A DNA stretch of 62,953 nt from JBFWVD01 sp050246915. Its GTDB lineage: Bacteria; Actinomycetota; Acidimicrobiia; Acidimicrobiales; Ilumatobacteraceae. The stretch is from assembly GCA_050246915.1 (NCBI GenBank), contig JBFWVD010000029.1, forward strand, positions 1-62,953. Reading direction: 5' to 3'. Under the pieces are notes generated by a model. The model worked only from the letters and a program-made list of their open reading frames with translations. It had not been told where the DNA came from and ran no database searches. Position numbers and translations under genes: made by a program. The stretch's first letter is position 1; every line of letters starts with the position of its first letter. Shown one piece after another: positions 18,098 to 25,456 of the stretch.

Positions 18098-20911
18098 ATG
18101 ACCCAGGCCACCGCGACAGCCGGCGATTTCGCCCTCAGCATCGCCGGAATCGATGAACGCTCCAGTCGGATCGCTCTGGTCGCCGAGTACCTGGTGGCGT
18201 CGGGCAAGGTCATCCCGTCGATGACGTTGGGCGATAGCGATGGCGACAGCAGCGGGCAGGTCGCCCGATCATGCTGGCTGCCCTTTCCCGGCTTCGGCGA
18301 TCGGGAGCTATTCGCTGCGTTGCTCGAGAGCGACGCCATCGAGGCGCACCGAGCAATGGCCAGTGCGCTTGGTGACGAGGTCGATCGCCTGGTCCGGTCC
18401 CGGCTCGCTGCCGCGCAGGTGCTGCCGGCCAAGAAGCGGGGCCGTCAGAGCATCCCGCAGGCGTGGCTGTACTCGCTGTCGTCCATCGACCCCCGCCTCC
18501 CGCGCGGGCTGAACCCGGTCAAGCTGGCGGCCTTCGCCGCTCGTCTCGATGAGTGGGCGGCGACGGGAGCGGTGTCACACGATCGCGTCGGGGTGTGCCT
18601 GCGCGTCCATGAGCCCGAGCGGCCCAGCGAGCCCGTCGAGCTGTCCAGCAAGTCGCCGAGCAAACCGGCCGGCAATCGCGGTAAGAGGCAGGCGCCACCA
18701 CCGCCTCAGTGGTGGCTGGAGCTGCTGGTGCAAGACGCCGACGAGCCGAGCCTCATCGTGCCCATCGCCGATGTGTGGACCAACACCTCGCCCCTTCCGC
18801 CCGAGTCCGTGGAGCAGGTGTTGCGATCCATGGCGCGCATAGCTGCGGTGGCACCGGAGCTGAGCACCATGCTCGACGAGGCGGCACCCACCGGCGTGGC
18901 GCTCACCACCAATGAGCTGGTGGCCTTCGTCGACCAGCGCCTGCAACCGTTGGGGGAGTTGGGCGTCAGCGTGCTGCTCCCGTCATGGTGGACGCGGCGC
19001 GGCCGTGTCGGCCTGCGGATTCGCGCCAAGCCCAGTGCCAGCAGTGCCCCCAGGGGCATCGTCGCCAACGGCGGGCTCGACTTCGATTCGATGGTGTTGT
19101 TCACGTGGGAAGCGGCGCTGGGCGATCAGCGACTCACGAAGGGCGATCTGGCAGAGCTGGAGCGAGCGGCCAGCACCAAGCAATCGCTGGTGAAGGTGCG
19201 TGGCGAGTGGGTGCACGTGGACCAACGCGAGATCGCTGCGATGTTGTCCAAGGTGGGCGACAGTGGGACGGCCAGCGTTGGCGACTTGGTGCGAGCGAGC
19301 CTCGGCATCCCACCGATGTCAACCGACGTTGACGACACGGTGGGCGACCTGCGTGCCGCGGCAGTCGACGGCCCGGTCGAGATCACCTCGAGTGGCTGGT
19401 TGAAGGATCTCCTCGATCGGGCTCGCAACGCCAGCGTGCAGCCGAGCCCCACGCCGGCGGGGTTCAACGGCACGCTGCGGGCCTATCAACAGCGGGGCCT
19501 CGGCTGGTTCACATTCCTCGGTCAGCTGGGCATGGGTGCCTGCCTGGCCGACGACATGGGCCTCGGCAAGACGGCACAGCTCATCGCGTCGCTCTTGGCT
19601 GAACGTGACGATGCACCCACGTTGGTGGTGTGCCCGGTATCGGTGCTGGGCAACTGGGCGCGTGAGCTGGAGCGGTTCGCTCCCGAGCTCCGGGTGCTGA
19701 CCCACTACGGCGCCAAGCGGCTCGACGGCGACGAGACGTTCGGCTCTCGCGCAACCCAGGTTGACGTCGTGCTCACCACGTACTCGCTCGTGGCAAGGGA
19801 CCTCGACGCGCTCGGTGAGGTGCACTGGGGTCGGGTGGTGATCGACGAGGCGCAGCAGATCAAGAACCCGTCGACGTCGACGGCCAAGGCCATCCGCAAG
19901 CTGCGATCGACTCGCCGGGTCGCCCTTACCGGCACACCGGTGGAGAACCGCCTGAGCGAGCTGTGGTCCATCATGCAGTTCCTCAACCCAGGGTTGCTCG
20001 GCTCCCTGTCGGGGTTCGTGACCCAGTTCGCCAAGCCCATCGAACGTGATGGTGACGAGGCAGCAACTGCAGATCTGCAACGGCGGGTAGGACCGTTCTT
20101 GTTGCGGAGACTCAAGAGCGACAAGGCGATCATCGATGATCTGCCCGATAAGATCGAGATGACCGATCACTGTCCCCTCACGCGTGAGCAGGCCACCTTG
20201 TACCAGGCGGTCGTCGGTGAGTTGCTCGAGAAGGCAGAGAGCGAAGAGGGCATCGGTCGCAGCGGGGTGATCCTGGCCGGCATCGCTCGGCTCAAGCAGG
20301 TGTGCAACCACCCCGCCCACTTCTTGCGGGACGGCTCGGCGTTGTCCGGGCGTTCCGGCAAGCTCGACCGGGTGGAGGAGTTGCTCGACGAGATCATCGA
20401 CGCCGGTGACAAGGTGCTGCTGTTCACCCAGTTCGCCGAGTGGGGCGAGATGCTCGTGCCGCATCTCACCGGTCGCTACGGGTCCGAGCCGCTGTGGTTG
20501 CACGGCGGGGTGGCCCGGAACAAGCGGGAGCAGATGATGAGCGCGTTCCAGAATCCGGACGGGCCAAAGGTGTTCTTGTTGTCGCTCAAGGCCGGCGGCA
20601 CCGGACTCAACCTCACCGCGGCGTCGCACGTGATCCATCTCGATCGCTGGTGGAACCCGGCGGTGGAAGATCAGGCCACCGACCGCGCCTATCGCATCGG
20701 GCAGCGACGCTCGGTCATGGTGCACAAGTTGGTGTCGTCGGGGACCATCGAGGAACGCATCGACGCCATGATCGCCAACAAACGAGCGCTGGCCGACAAG
20801 GTGGTGGGCAGCGGCGAGCAGTGGATTACCAAGCTCGACACCGCGGCGCTCCGCGATGTCGTGTCGCTGCGCCTGAGCGACATCGGCGCCAATGATGGGA
20901 CGGTGATCTGA
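18098..20911 (+). CDS. SNF2-family DNA translocase/helicase
   Basis: 937 aa. The N-terminal ~450 residues are the bacterial SNF2-associated region; the motor starts at ~465 with LRAYQQRGLGWFTFL. Walker A is ADDMGLGKT (~483), the DEAD-box equivalent is VIDEAQQIKNP (~583), motif III is ALTGTPVENR, the helicase C motifs include LLSLKAGGTGLNLTAA and DRAYRIGQRRSVMVHKL. These ATPases move along duplex DNA or displace proteins; in actinobacteria they typically occur, as here, with a SWIM zinc-finger gene. ATG 18098 is chosen because the longer frame overlaps the previous gene. The stop overlaps the next start by one base. Confidence 0.92.
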   Translation: MTQATATAGDFALSIAGIDERSSRIALVAEYLVASGKVIPSMTLGDSDGDSSGQVARSCWLPFPGFGDRELFAALLESDAIEAHRAMASALGDEVDRLVRSRLAAAQVLPAKKRGRQSIPQAWLYSLSSIDPRLPRGLNPVKLAAFAARLDEWAATGAVSHDRVGVCLRVHEPERPSEPVELSSKSPSKPAGNRGKRQAPPPPQWWLELLVQDADEPSLIVPIADVWTNTSPLPPESVEQVLRSMARIAAVAPELSTMLDEAAPTGVALTTNELVAFVDQRLQPLGELGVSVLLPSWWTRRGRVGLRIRAKPSASSAPRGIVANGGLDFDSMVLFTWEAALGDQRLTKGDLAELERAASTKQSLVKVRGEWVHVDQREIAAMLSKVGDSGTASVGDLVRASLGIPPMSTDVDDTVGDLRAAAVDGPVEITSSGWLKDLLDRARNASVQPSPTPAGFNGTLRAYQQRGLGWFTFLGQLGMGACLADDMGLGKTAQLIASLLAERDDAPTLVVCPVSVLGNWARELERFAPELRVLTHYGAKRLDGDETFGSRATQVDVVLTTYSLVARDLDALGEVHWGRVVIDEAQQIKNPSTSTAKAIRKLRSTRRVALTGTPVENRLSELWSIMQFLNPGLLGSLSGFVTQFAKPIERDGDEAATADLQRRVGPFLLRRLKSDKAIIDDLPDKIEMTDHCPLTREQATLYQAVVGELLEKAESEEGIGRSGVILAGIARLKQVCNHPAHFLRDGSALSGRSGKLDRVEELLDEIIDAGDKVLLFTQFAEWGEMLVPHLTGRYGSEPLWLHGGVARNKREQMMSAFQNPDGPKVFLLSLKAGGTGLNLTAASHVIHLDRWWNPAVEDQATDRAYRIGQRRSVMVHKLVSSGTIEERIDAMIANKRALADKVVGSGEQWITKLDTAALRDVVSLRLSDIGANDGTVI
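19318..19333. repeat. GTCAA-N6-TTGAC palindrome, copy 3
   Basis: Exact copy, spacer CCGACG, in the SNF2 gene; flanked by a mixed copy CGCAA-N6-TTGAC at 19750-19765 in the same gene. Confidence 0.7.
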
Positions 20912-21774
20912 TGGCCAAGAGCGGTTGGAACGATCCGTGGCAACGCTTCGCCGAGTCCAAGCCCATCAAGGTCGACGGTGGCATCGCCACATCCAAGCAG
21001 CGCGGGGCGATGGCGTCCACGTGGTGGTCGAAGCGGTTCGTCGACATGCTCGACTCCTACGGACTGGGCGGCCGCATGCAGCGCGGTCGTCGCTATGCCC
21101 GCACCGGTCAGGTGATGTCGCTGGAGGTCAGCCCCGGTCTGCTCATCGCCCAGGTGCAGGGCTCTCGACCCAAGCCATACCTGGTGTCCATCCGGTCCAC
21201 GGTCGTAGGTGAGCCATCGTGGGAGGCGGTACAGCATGCCATCGGCCGCAAGATCGGGTTCGTCGCCCGACTGCTCAACGGCGAGGTCCCCGAGGAGCTC
21301 GACTCGGTGTGCGCAGAGGCCGGCATCGAGCTGTTCCCGTCACGATGGTCGGACATCACGGCGTCGTGCAACTGTCCCGATTGGGAGAGTCCGTGCAAGC
21401 ACCTGGCCGCGGTCCTGTATGTGTTCGCCGATCAACTCGATACCGACCCGTGGCTGCTGTTCACGTGGCGCGGGCGGACCCGTGAGCAGATGCTATCCGC
21501 GGTCTCGGCCCTGTCAACCAAAATTGCTCCCGATGATGGCCTGCCGGTGTGGTGGCCACTGCGACCGGGGCACAACGACCTCGAGCGTGCTCGCTGGCGA
21601 GCGCCGATGTCGGTGCCGGCCGATTCGCCGTATGCGGTATTGGCCCGGCTGGGGGCACTCGACGTCGAGGTCGACGGGTTCGATGTGACGATGCTCGCCC
21701 CGATCTACGAGCTGCTGGCGGTCGATGCAGGAGACTCGGCCGGATCGGGTGAGCCGATCGAGCCCGCCGACTGA
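20911..21774 (+). CDS. SWIM zinc-finger protein, SNF2 partner
   Basis: 287 aa. The SWIM motif is C-N-C-P-D-W-x5-C-K-H-L (residues ~153-165), a CxCx(n)CxH zinc site used for DNA or protein contact. The upstream part (GRRYARTGQVMSLEV, then VQGSRPKPYLVSI) is the usual N-terminal beta region of this family. Overlap with the SNF2 stop codon (TGATG) indicates translational coupling, and co-occurrence of the two families is known, so they probably form a complex. The C-terminal ~100 residues are poorly conserved. Confidence 0.85.
   Translation: MAKSGWNDPWQRFAESKPIKVDGGIATSKQRGAMASTWWSKRFVDMLDSYGLGGRMQRGRRYARTGQVMSLEVSPGLLIAQVQGSRPKPYLVSIRSTVVGEPSWEAVQHAIGRKIGFVARLLNGEVPEELDSVCAEAGIELFPSRWSDITASCNCPDWESPCKHLAAVLYVFADQLDTDPWLLFTWRGRTREQMLSAVSALSTKIAPDDGLPVWWPLRPGHNDLERARWRAPMSVPADSPYAVLARLGALDVEVDGFDVTMLAPIYELLAVDAGDSAGSGEPIEPAD
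21513..21528. repeat. GTCAA-N6-TTGCT variant palindrome
   Basis: Inside the SWIM gene, spacer CCAAAA. Mixed-half-site member of the palindrome family. Confidence 0.35.
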
Positions 21775-21793
21775 CGATCGCTACGGTGGCGAC

Positions 21794-23590
21794 ATGGCGC
21801 GGCGGGATTCTCGACACGGCGGACGTACCACCCCCAAGGGCACTCGGCCCCTGCAACCGATCAGTGGTGGGCGAGATCCACGCGATGATGAGCCACCCTT
21901 CGTGCGGGAGGTGCGGTCAGCGCTTCGTGAGCGATCGCCGTTCGAGCTGCTGGCCAAGGCGTCGAGCCTGGTCGAGCTCACGACCGAGCGACCCAGTGAC
22001 CGATGGGCCGGTGCCAAATCGGGGGCACCGGACGTCAACGAGCTGGTGGGCTCGTTCATCGAATGCGGCATCCCCGAGATGGCGGTGTTGGCCACGGCGA
22101 TCGTCACGTTGCACACCGACCCGTCGTTGAGCCTGGGCTACAAGGTGGCCATGCGGGGCCGGGTCCTTCCTCGGGTTCCGGCGTGGCTGCACACCATGGA
22201 CTCGATCGAGATCACCGACACCTTCGTGCAGAGCGACGTGCTCGGCGACGGGGAGAACGTCGTGGTGTCCTGGCGTTGGCCCGACGGGCATTCCGCCACC
22301 GCGATCGTGTACGTGGATCACAACATGGGCACGGCGGTGAAAGACGCGTTCATCCTCGATGAGTCGGCGGCCGACGTGCGGGCGGTACTCGTCAACGCTG
22401 ACGAGGCTGCGTTCATGTCCCAGACGGTGATCGCTCCTGCCGACGTCAGGTCCCGCATCGCCGAGGCGATGGCCACGGGCGACATGATGATGCCGCCGTT
22501 GGTGAGCGATACGTGGCCGGTGTGTCGTCCCATGGTCGAGTGGGTCATCCGTCGGTTGCCCGATGGCGGGACCGGCTACCTGCGGCCCGTGTGGCCCATG
22601 GCTGATCGTGACGAGTTGCTCGACGAGTTCGTGGCGTCGTCGTTCGGCGAGGTTCCCACGCTGCAGCCGGTGCAGGTGCGTGAGTTGGCCGATCCGTTGG
22701 TGTGGTTCGCCTGCGACTACGGGCCCGGTGATCCGCTCCGGTGGAGCCCGGCGTCCGCGGAGATCGTGCTCACCGATTGGTACGCACGCAAGGTGCTCGG
22801 GTTCTCCGCCGCCGAGATGCGCCGTATGCCCGATGTGCTGGCCGCGTTCGTGCGGTTCGCCCACGATCGCCGTGGCATCCCGGCGGCGTTGACAACCGAG
22901 ACGCTCTCGTCGGTCGAGCGTTGGCGCGGCGTGTATCTCGACGAATTGGTGGGGGGCGGTGACCTCGGTGAGTTCGGCGTTCGGGGACCGTCGGGCCTGC
23001 GGATCGACGGCTTGAGCGAGGACGAATACATAGCCCGTTCCATGGATCAACTCGAGACGCACTTCATAACGCTCTTGGGTGGACGAGAGGCGTTCGAGTC
23101 CATGAACGACGAGCCGCTGCCGGACATCGCGTTCGACTGGTCGAACGTGCCCGACGATCTGCGGGAACTGGTCGGGGAGACATTGGTGCTGCTCGACCGT
23201 TGGGCATCTGAGTTCTACGACGACGAGGTCCGCACCACGGCCCGTGCCGTATTGGCTGCGCTGGTGGCGTCGGACCCCGATGTGCTGGAGCGGTCGCCTC
23301 GGCCGGACGCAATCGCGGCCGCGTTGCTGTGGTGGCTGGGGCAACATCTGGTGCCGTGGGGCCGGGCAATCGACTCGCCCAAGTCATTGGGCTGGGCGGT
23401 CACGACGCAGAAGGAACTGGCGGCGCGAACCGGCGTGAGCGCGTCGGCGATCTCATCGAGGTCGCGCACGATCGGCCGGGCGGTCGACGGGTCGGACATC
23501 GACTGGGGGCCCATCGTTCATTCGTCCCAGCGCCGTCACGCGATCGAGGTGCGTCAACTGGTGGCCGATTGGCGACGGGATCATCCGTGA
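21794..23590 (+). CDS. Unrecognised family, paralog A, with C-terminal HTH-like segment
   Basis: 598 aa. I do not recognise the family. It is clearly paralogous to the product at 29565: shared blocks include V-V-x-S-W-R-W-P (~residue 155), the G-G-T-G-Y-L-R block (~257), A-D-P-L-V-W-F-x-C-D-Y-G-x-G-D-P-L-R-W-S-P (~300-322) and P-D-V-x-A-A-F-V-R. The C-terminal ~200 residues are absent from the paralog and end in a possible helix-turn-helix (TQKELAARTGVSASAISSRS, ~540-560), suggesting DNA binding or regulation. No signal peptide or membrane span. ATG 21794 lies 19 bases after the SWIM gene's stop and may join that operon. Confidence 0.7.
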   Translation: MARRDSRHGGRTTPKGTRPLQPISGGRDPRDDEPPFVREVRSALRERSPFELLAKASSLVELTTERPSDRWAGAKSGAPDVNELVGSFIECGIPEMAVLATAIVTLHTDPSLSLGYKVAMRGRVLPRVPAWLHTMDSIEITDTFVQSDVLGDGENVVVSWRWPDGHSATAIVYVDHNMGTAVKDAFILDESAADVRAVLVNADEAAFMSQTVIAPADVRSRIAEAMATGDMMMPPLVSDTWPVCRPMVEWVIRRLPDGGTGYLRPVWPMADRDELLDEFVASSFGEVPTLQPVQVRELADPLVWFACDYGPGDPLRWSPASAEIVLTDWYARKVLGFSAAEMRRMPDVLAAFVRFAHDRRGIPAALTTETLSSVERWRGVYLDELVGGGDLGEFGVRGPSGLRIDGLSEDEYIARSMDQLETHFITLLGGREAFESMNDEPLPDIAFDWSNVPDDLRELVGETLVLLDRWASEFYDDEVRTTARAVLAALVASDPDVLERSPRPDAIAAALLWWLGQHLVPWGRAIDSPKSLGWAVTTQKELAARTGVSASAISSRSRTIGRAVDGSDIDWGPIVHSSQRRHAIEVRQLVADWRRDHP

Positions 23591-23651
23591 CGCGGCGATC
23601 GACTCTGCTTCGAGACGTTGGGCCCGCGAGTCCATAGATCGGTTTCCATGG

Positions 23652-23672
23652 TTATGGTCATACTGACCAATA
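23652..23672 (+). promoter_or_regulatory. Palindromic operator upstream of NrtR-like gene
   Basis: TTATGGTCA (23652-23660), TAC, then TGACCAATA (23664-23672): imperfect 9-bp arms with a perfect GGTCA/TGACC core, 28 nt before the TTG start of the regulator. A near-identical site lies past the 3' end of the gene at 24581. The arrangement fits autoregulation. Confidence 0.6.
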
Positions 23673-23699
23673 CCCCAACAAGCCCGAACTGGATTCGCG

Positions 23700-24536
23700 T
23701 TGCCACGACCCACCAAACAAGTGCCCGATCCCATGGCCGTTCGTGTGGTGCTCGTGGTGTTCATGGTCGGCCGCGACGAGCTGTCGATGGTGTGCAAGCG
23801 GCGCGACGGCCACCCAATGGCGGGGCCATACGAGTTGCTCGAGCGGTTCGTGTCTGCTCATGATGATCTCGATGCGGTGGCCCGGTCGATGGCCGAGGCG
23901 ATCTTGCCCGCGCCAGCCCTGAGGTGGATCGAGCAGATCGGTGCGTTCGGGACCATGAACCGCCGTGGCATTGGCCCGATGGTGACCGTCGCCTATTCGA
24001 CGGTGACGCTGGCGTTGCTGCACCCTCCGAGCGGCGTGCCCGAGGCGGTGAAGGCGTGTCGACGGGTGGATGTGGCGCGGGTGCTCGACCCTGATGCGTC
24101 GCCGGGTTCGACGGCCGATGTGGGGGAGATCGTGCGCGCCGCTCGTGCGCGCTTGCAGGAACGCATCGAGCGCGAGCCGATTGCGCTCGGGTTCCTGCCC
24201 AAGCAATTCACGCTCGGTCGGCTGCGGCGGGTGTACGAGGCAGTGTGGGACGTGGCGCTCGACCCTGCGAACTTCCGGCGCAAGGCGCTCGGCACCAAGG
24301 GTTTCGTGGTGCCCACCCGGTCGCTCGGGCCGGTGGTGCATCCAGGGGGCCGGCCAGCGCTCGAGTACCGCGCCGGACGGGGTGGAGAACTACGACCGCC
24401 GTTGTACCGGCTCGGGGCGGATGGGGCGCCGCGTCCGCCGCGCTGGGTGTGGCTGACCGAGGATGGAGCCGATGCCGATGCCGATGCCGATGCCGATGCC
24501 GATGCCGATCTGGGGCTCGGGTTCGAGGCCGAGTAG
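23700..24536 (+). CDS. NrtR-like transcriptional regulator (Nudix-like plus winged helix)
   Basis: 278 aa from TTG 23700; ATG 23733 is an alternative. Residues ~15-150 have the Nudix fold pattern (V-V-L-V-V-F-M-V, then GPYELLERFV, then IEQIGAFGTMNRRGIGPMVTVAYSTV), but the Nudix box lacks the catalytic R-E-x-x-E-E, as in NrtR-type repressors where the domain only senses ADP-ribose-like ligands. Residues ~160-230 form the NrtR-type winged helix (LPKQFTLGRLRRVYEAVW, then DPANFRRKAL). The tail contains seven Ala-Asp pairs. NrtR proteins control NAD metabolism, but no NAD gene is visible here, so the regulon is unknown. Confidence 0.75.
   Translation: MPRPTKQVPDPMAVRVVLVVFMVGRDELSMVCKRRDGHPMAGPYELLERFVSAHDDLDAVARSMAEAILPAPALRWIEQIGAFGTMNRRGIGPMVTVAYSTVTLALLHPPSGVPEAVKACRRVDVARVLDPDASPGSTADVGEIVRAARARLQERIEREPIALGFLPKQFTLGRLRRVYEAVWDVALDPANFRRKALGTKGFVVPTRSLGPVVHPGGRPALEYRAGRGGELRPPLYRLGADGAPRPPRWVWLTEDGADADADADADADADLGLGFEAE
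24468..24509 (+). repeat. GCCGAT hexanucleotide repeat (x7)
   Basis: Seven perfect in-frame GCCGAT units encoding (Ala-Asp)7 near the C-terminus of the NrtR-like protein. Slippage would change tail length without breaking the frame. Confidence 0.9.
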
Positions 24537-24580
24537 GCGGGCCGAGTCGACGCGGCGCGCCCAGGAAGTGCGTTTCTGGG

Positions 24581-24601
24581 TATTGGTCAGGGTGACCAGA
24601 A
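24581..24601. promoter_or_regulatory. Second copy of the NrtR-like operator
   Basis: TATTGGTCA (24581-24589), GGG, TGACCAGAA (24593-24601). It shares the GGTCA-N3-TGACC core and flanking A/T bases with the 23652 site, but lies between the 3' ends of two convergent genes, with no obvious promoter to control. Confidence 0.55.
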
Positions 24602-24670
24602 CCCGAAATGGGTGTGATTGGCGACGCGCCCGTGAGGCTCGACCATGCTCGACGCCGTCGGCCGGGCCGA

Positions 24671-25114
24671 TCAACGAGCGAGCTTGGTGGGCAACACCAC
24701 GAACCCTTCCGCCGAGGCTGCCCGTCGCAGCGAAGCGTCGAAGGCCACGAATGTCTCCAGCGTCGGCACCACCGACGCCGCGGCCAGCGCCGTGCCCAGT
24801 TGCACCGCGTCGTAGGCGCGGAGCGGATGGCGAGTAACGCACCGAGCCGCCGATGCCAGCACCGCGTCGGTCACCGGCACCACTGCGAACGGTCCCTCTG
24901 GATCGTCGAGGTCGGCCTCGAACCCGGCGCTCAGCACGGCGGCGTCGGCCGCGTCGATCTCCCCGAGGCGTTGCTTGCGCCAGAACGCCGCACACACCTC
25001 GACCCGGGCGATGGACGCCACGACGAGCGGATCAGACAACGCACGCACCTCGTGATGTTGGCGCTCGGGCACGTACAACTTCACCAGCGCCGAGCTGTCG
25101 ACGAAGGCGGTCAC
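24671..25114 (-). CDS. vapC: VapC-type PIN-domain toxin
   Basis: 147 aa, GTG start overlapping the antitoxin stop (GTGA). The PIN acidic residues are all in place: D6 in F-V-D-S-S-A-L-V-K-L, E39 in I-A-R-V-E-V, D102 in R-A-Y-D-A-V-Q-L, and D126 in A-F-D-A-S-L. VapC toxins are Mg-dependent RNases that cleave tRNA or rRNA when not bound by the antitoxin. Length is at the upper end of the usual 125-145 range. Confidence 0.9.
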   Translation of the reverse strand: MTAFVDSSALVKLYVPERQHHEVRALSDPLVVASIARVEVCAAFWRKQRLGEIDAADAAVLSAGFEADLDDPEGPFAVVPVTDAVLASAARCVTRHPLRAYDAVQLGTALAAASVVPTLETFVAFDASLRRAASAEGFVVLPTKLAR

Positions 25115-25407
25115 CGGCCGCGGGCCATCAGCTTGTCGAGCGCAGTGCCCGTCGCCGCTCGCTTGCCGGCGGCGTCGAGTGCGGCTCGCGACGGGCGGCG
25201 ACCCGGCGAAGCTGATGACACCGCGAGCAACCCGGCCGCGGCCAGCCGCTCACGGATGGCTTGCGCCTCGGTGCCGGCAGTGTCGGGATCGGTGGCGGCG
25301 GCGAGGACAAGGGTCATGAACTCGTTCAGCGATCGGTCGCTCTTGCGGGCGGCTCGCTTGACCCGGGTGATGATCTCGTCGTCGGCTCGCCAGCTCACCT
25401 GTCCCAT
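25111..25407 (-). CDS. vapB: VapB-type antitoxin, ribbon-helix-helix
   Basis: 98 aa. The N-terminal ~45 residues fit an RHH/Arc-type DNA-binding domain (W-R-A-D-D-E-I-I-T-R-V-K-R-A-A, then R-S-L-N-E-F-M-T-L-V). The C-terminal half should wrap the toxin. Just upstream (25408-25425) TGCTTGCA and TGCTAGCA stand side by side, with the partial inverted arms TTGC and GCAA, a plausible operator for autorepression. The coupling by overlap with vapC supports the assignment. Confidence 0.85.
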   Translation of the reverse strand: MGQVSWRADDEIITRVKRAARKSDRSLNEFMTLVLAAATDPDTAGTEAQAIRERLAAAGLLAVSSASPGRRPSRAALDAAGKRAATGTALDKLMARGR

Positions 25408-25425
25408 GCTTGCATGCTAGCAATC
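25408..25425 (-). promoter_or_regulatory. Candidate vapBC operator
   Basis: TGCTTGCATGCTAGCA: two similar octamers in tandem that also form TTGC/GCAA inverted arms, immediately 5' of the antitoxin ATG. Read on the minus strand, TAGCAT could be a -10 element, giving an almost leaderless mRNA. Confidence 0.4.
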
Positions 25426-25456
25426 ACGCAGGCACCGCGGCATCGCACGGCCGCCC

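Noticed and set aside
24608..24670. Small plus-strand gene controlled by the second NrtR-like operator
   Set aside because: The frame after 24608 runs antisense through vapC with arginine-rich composition and no ribosome binding site.
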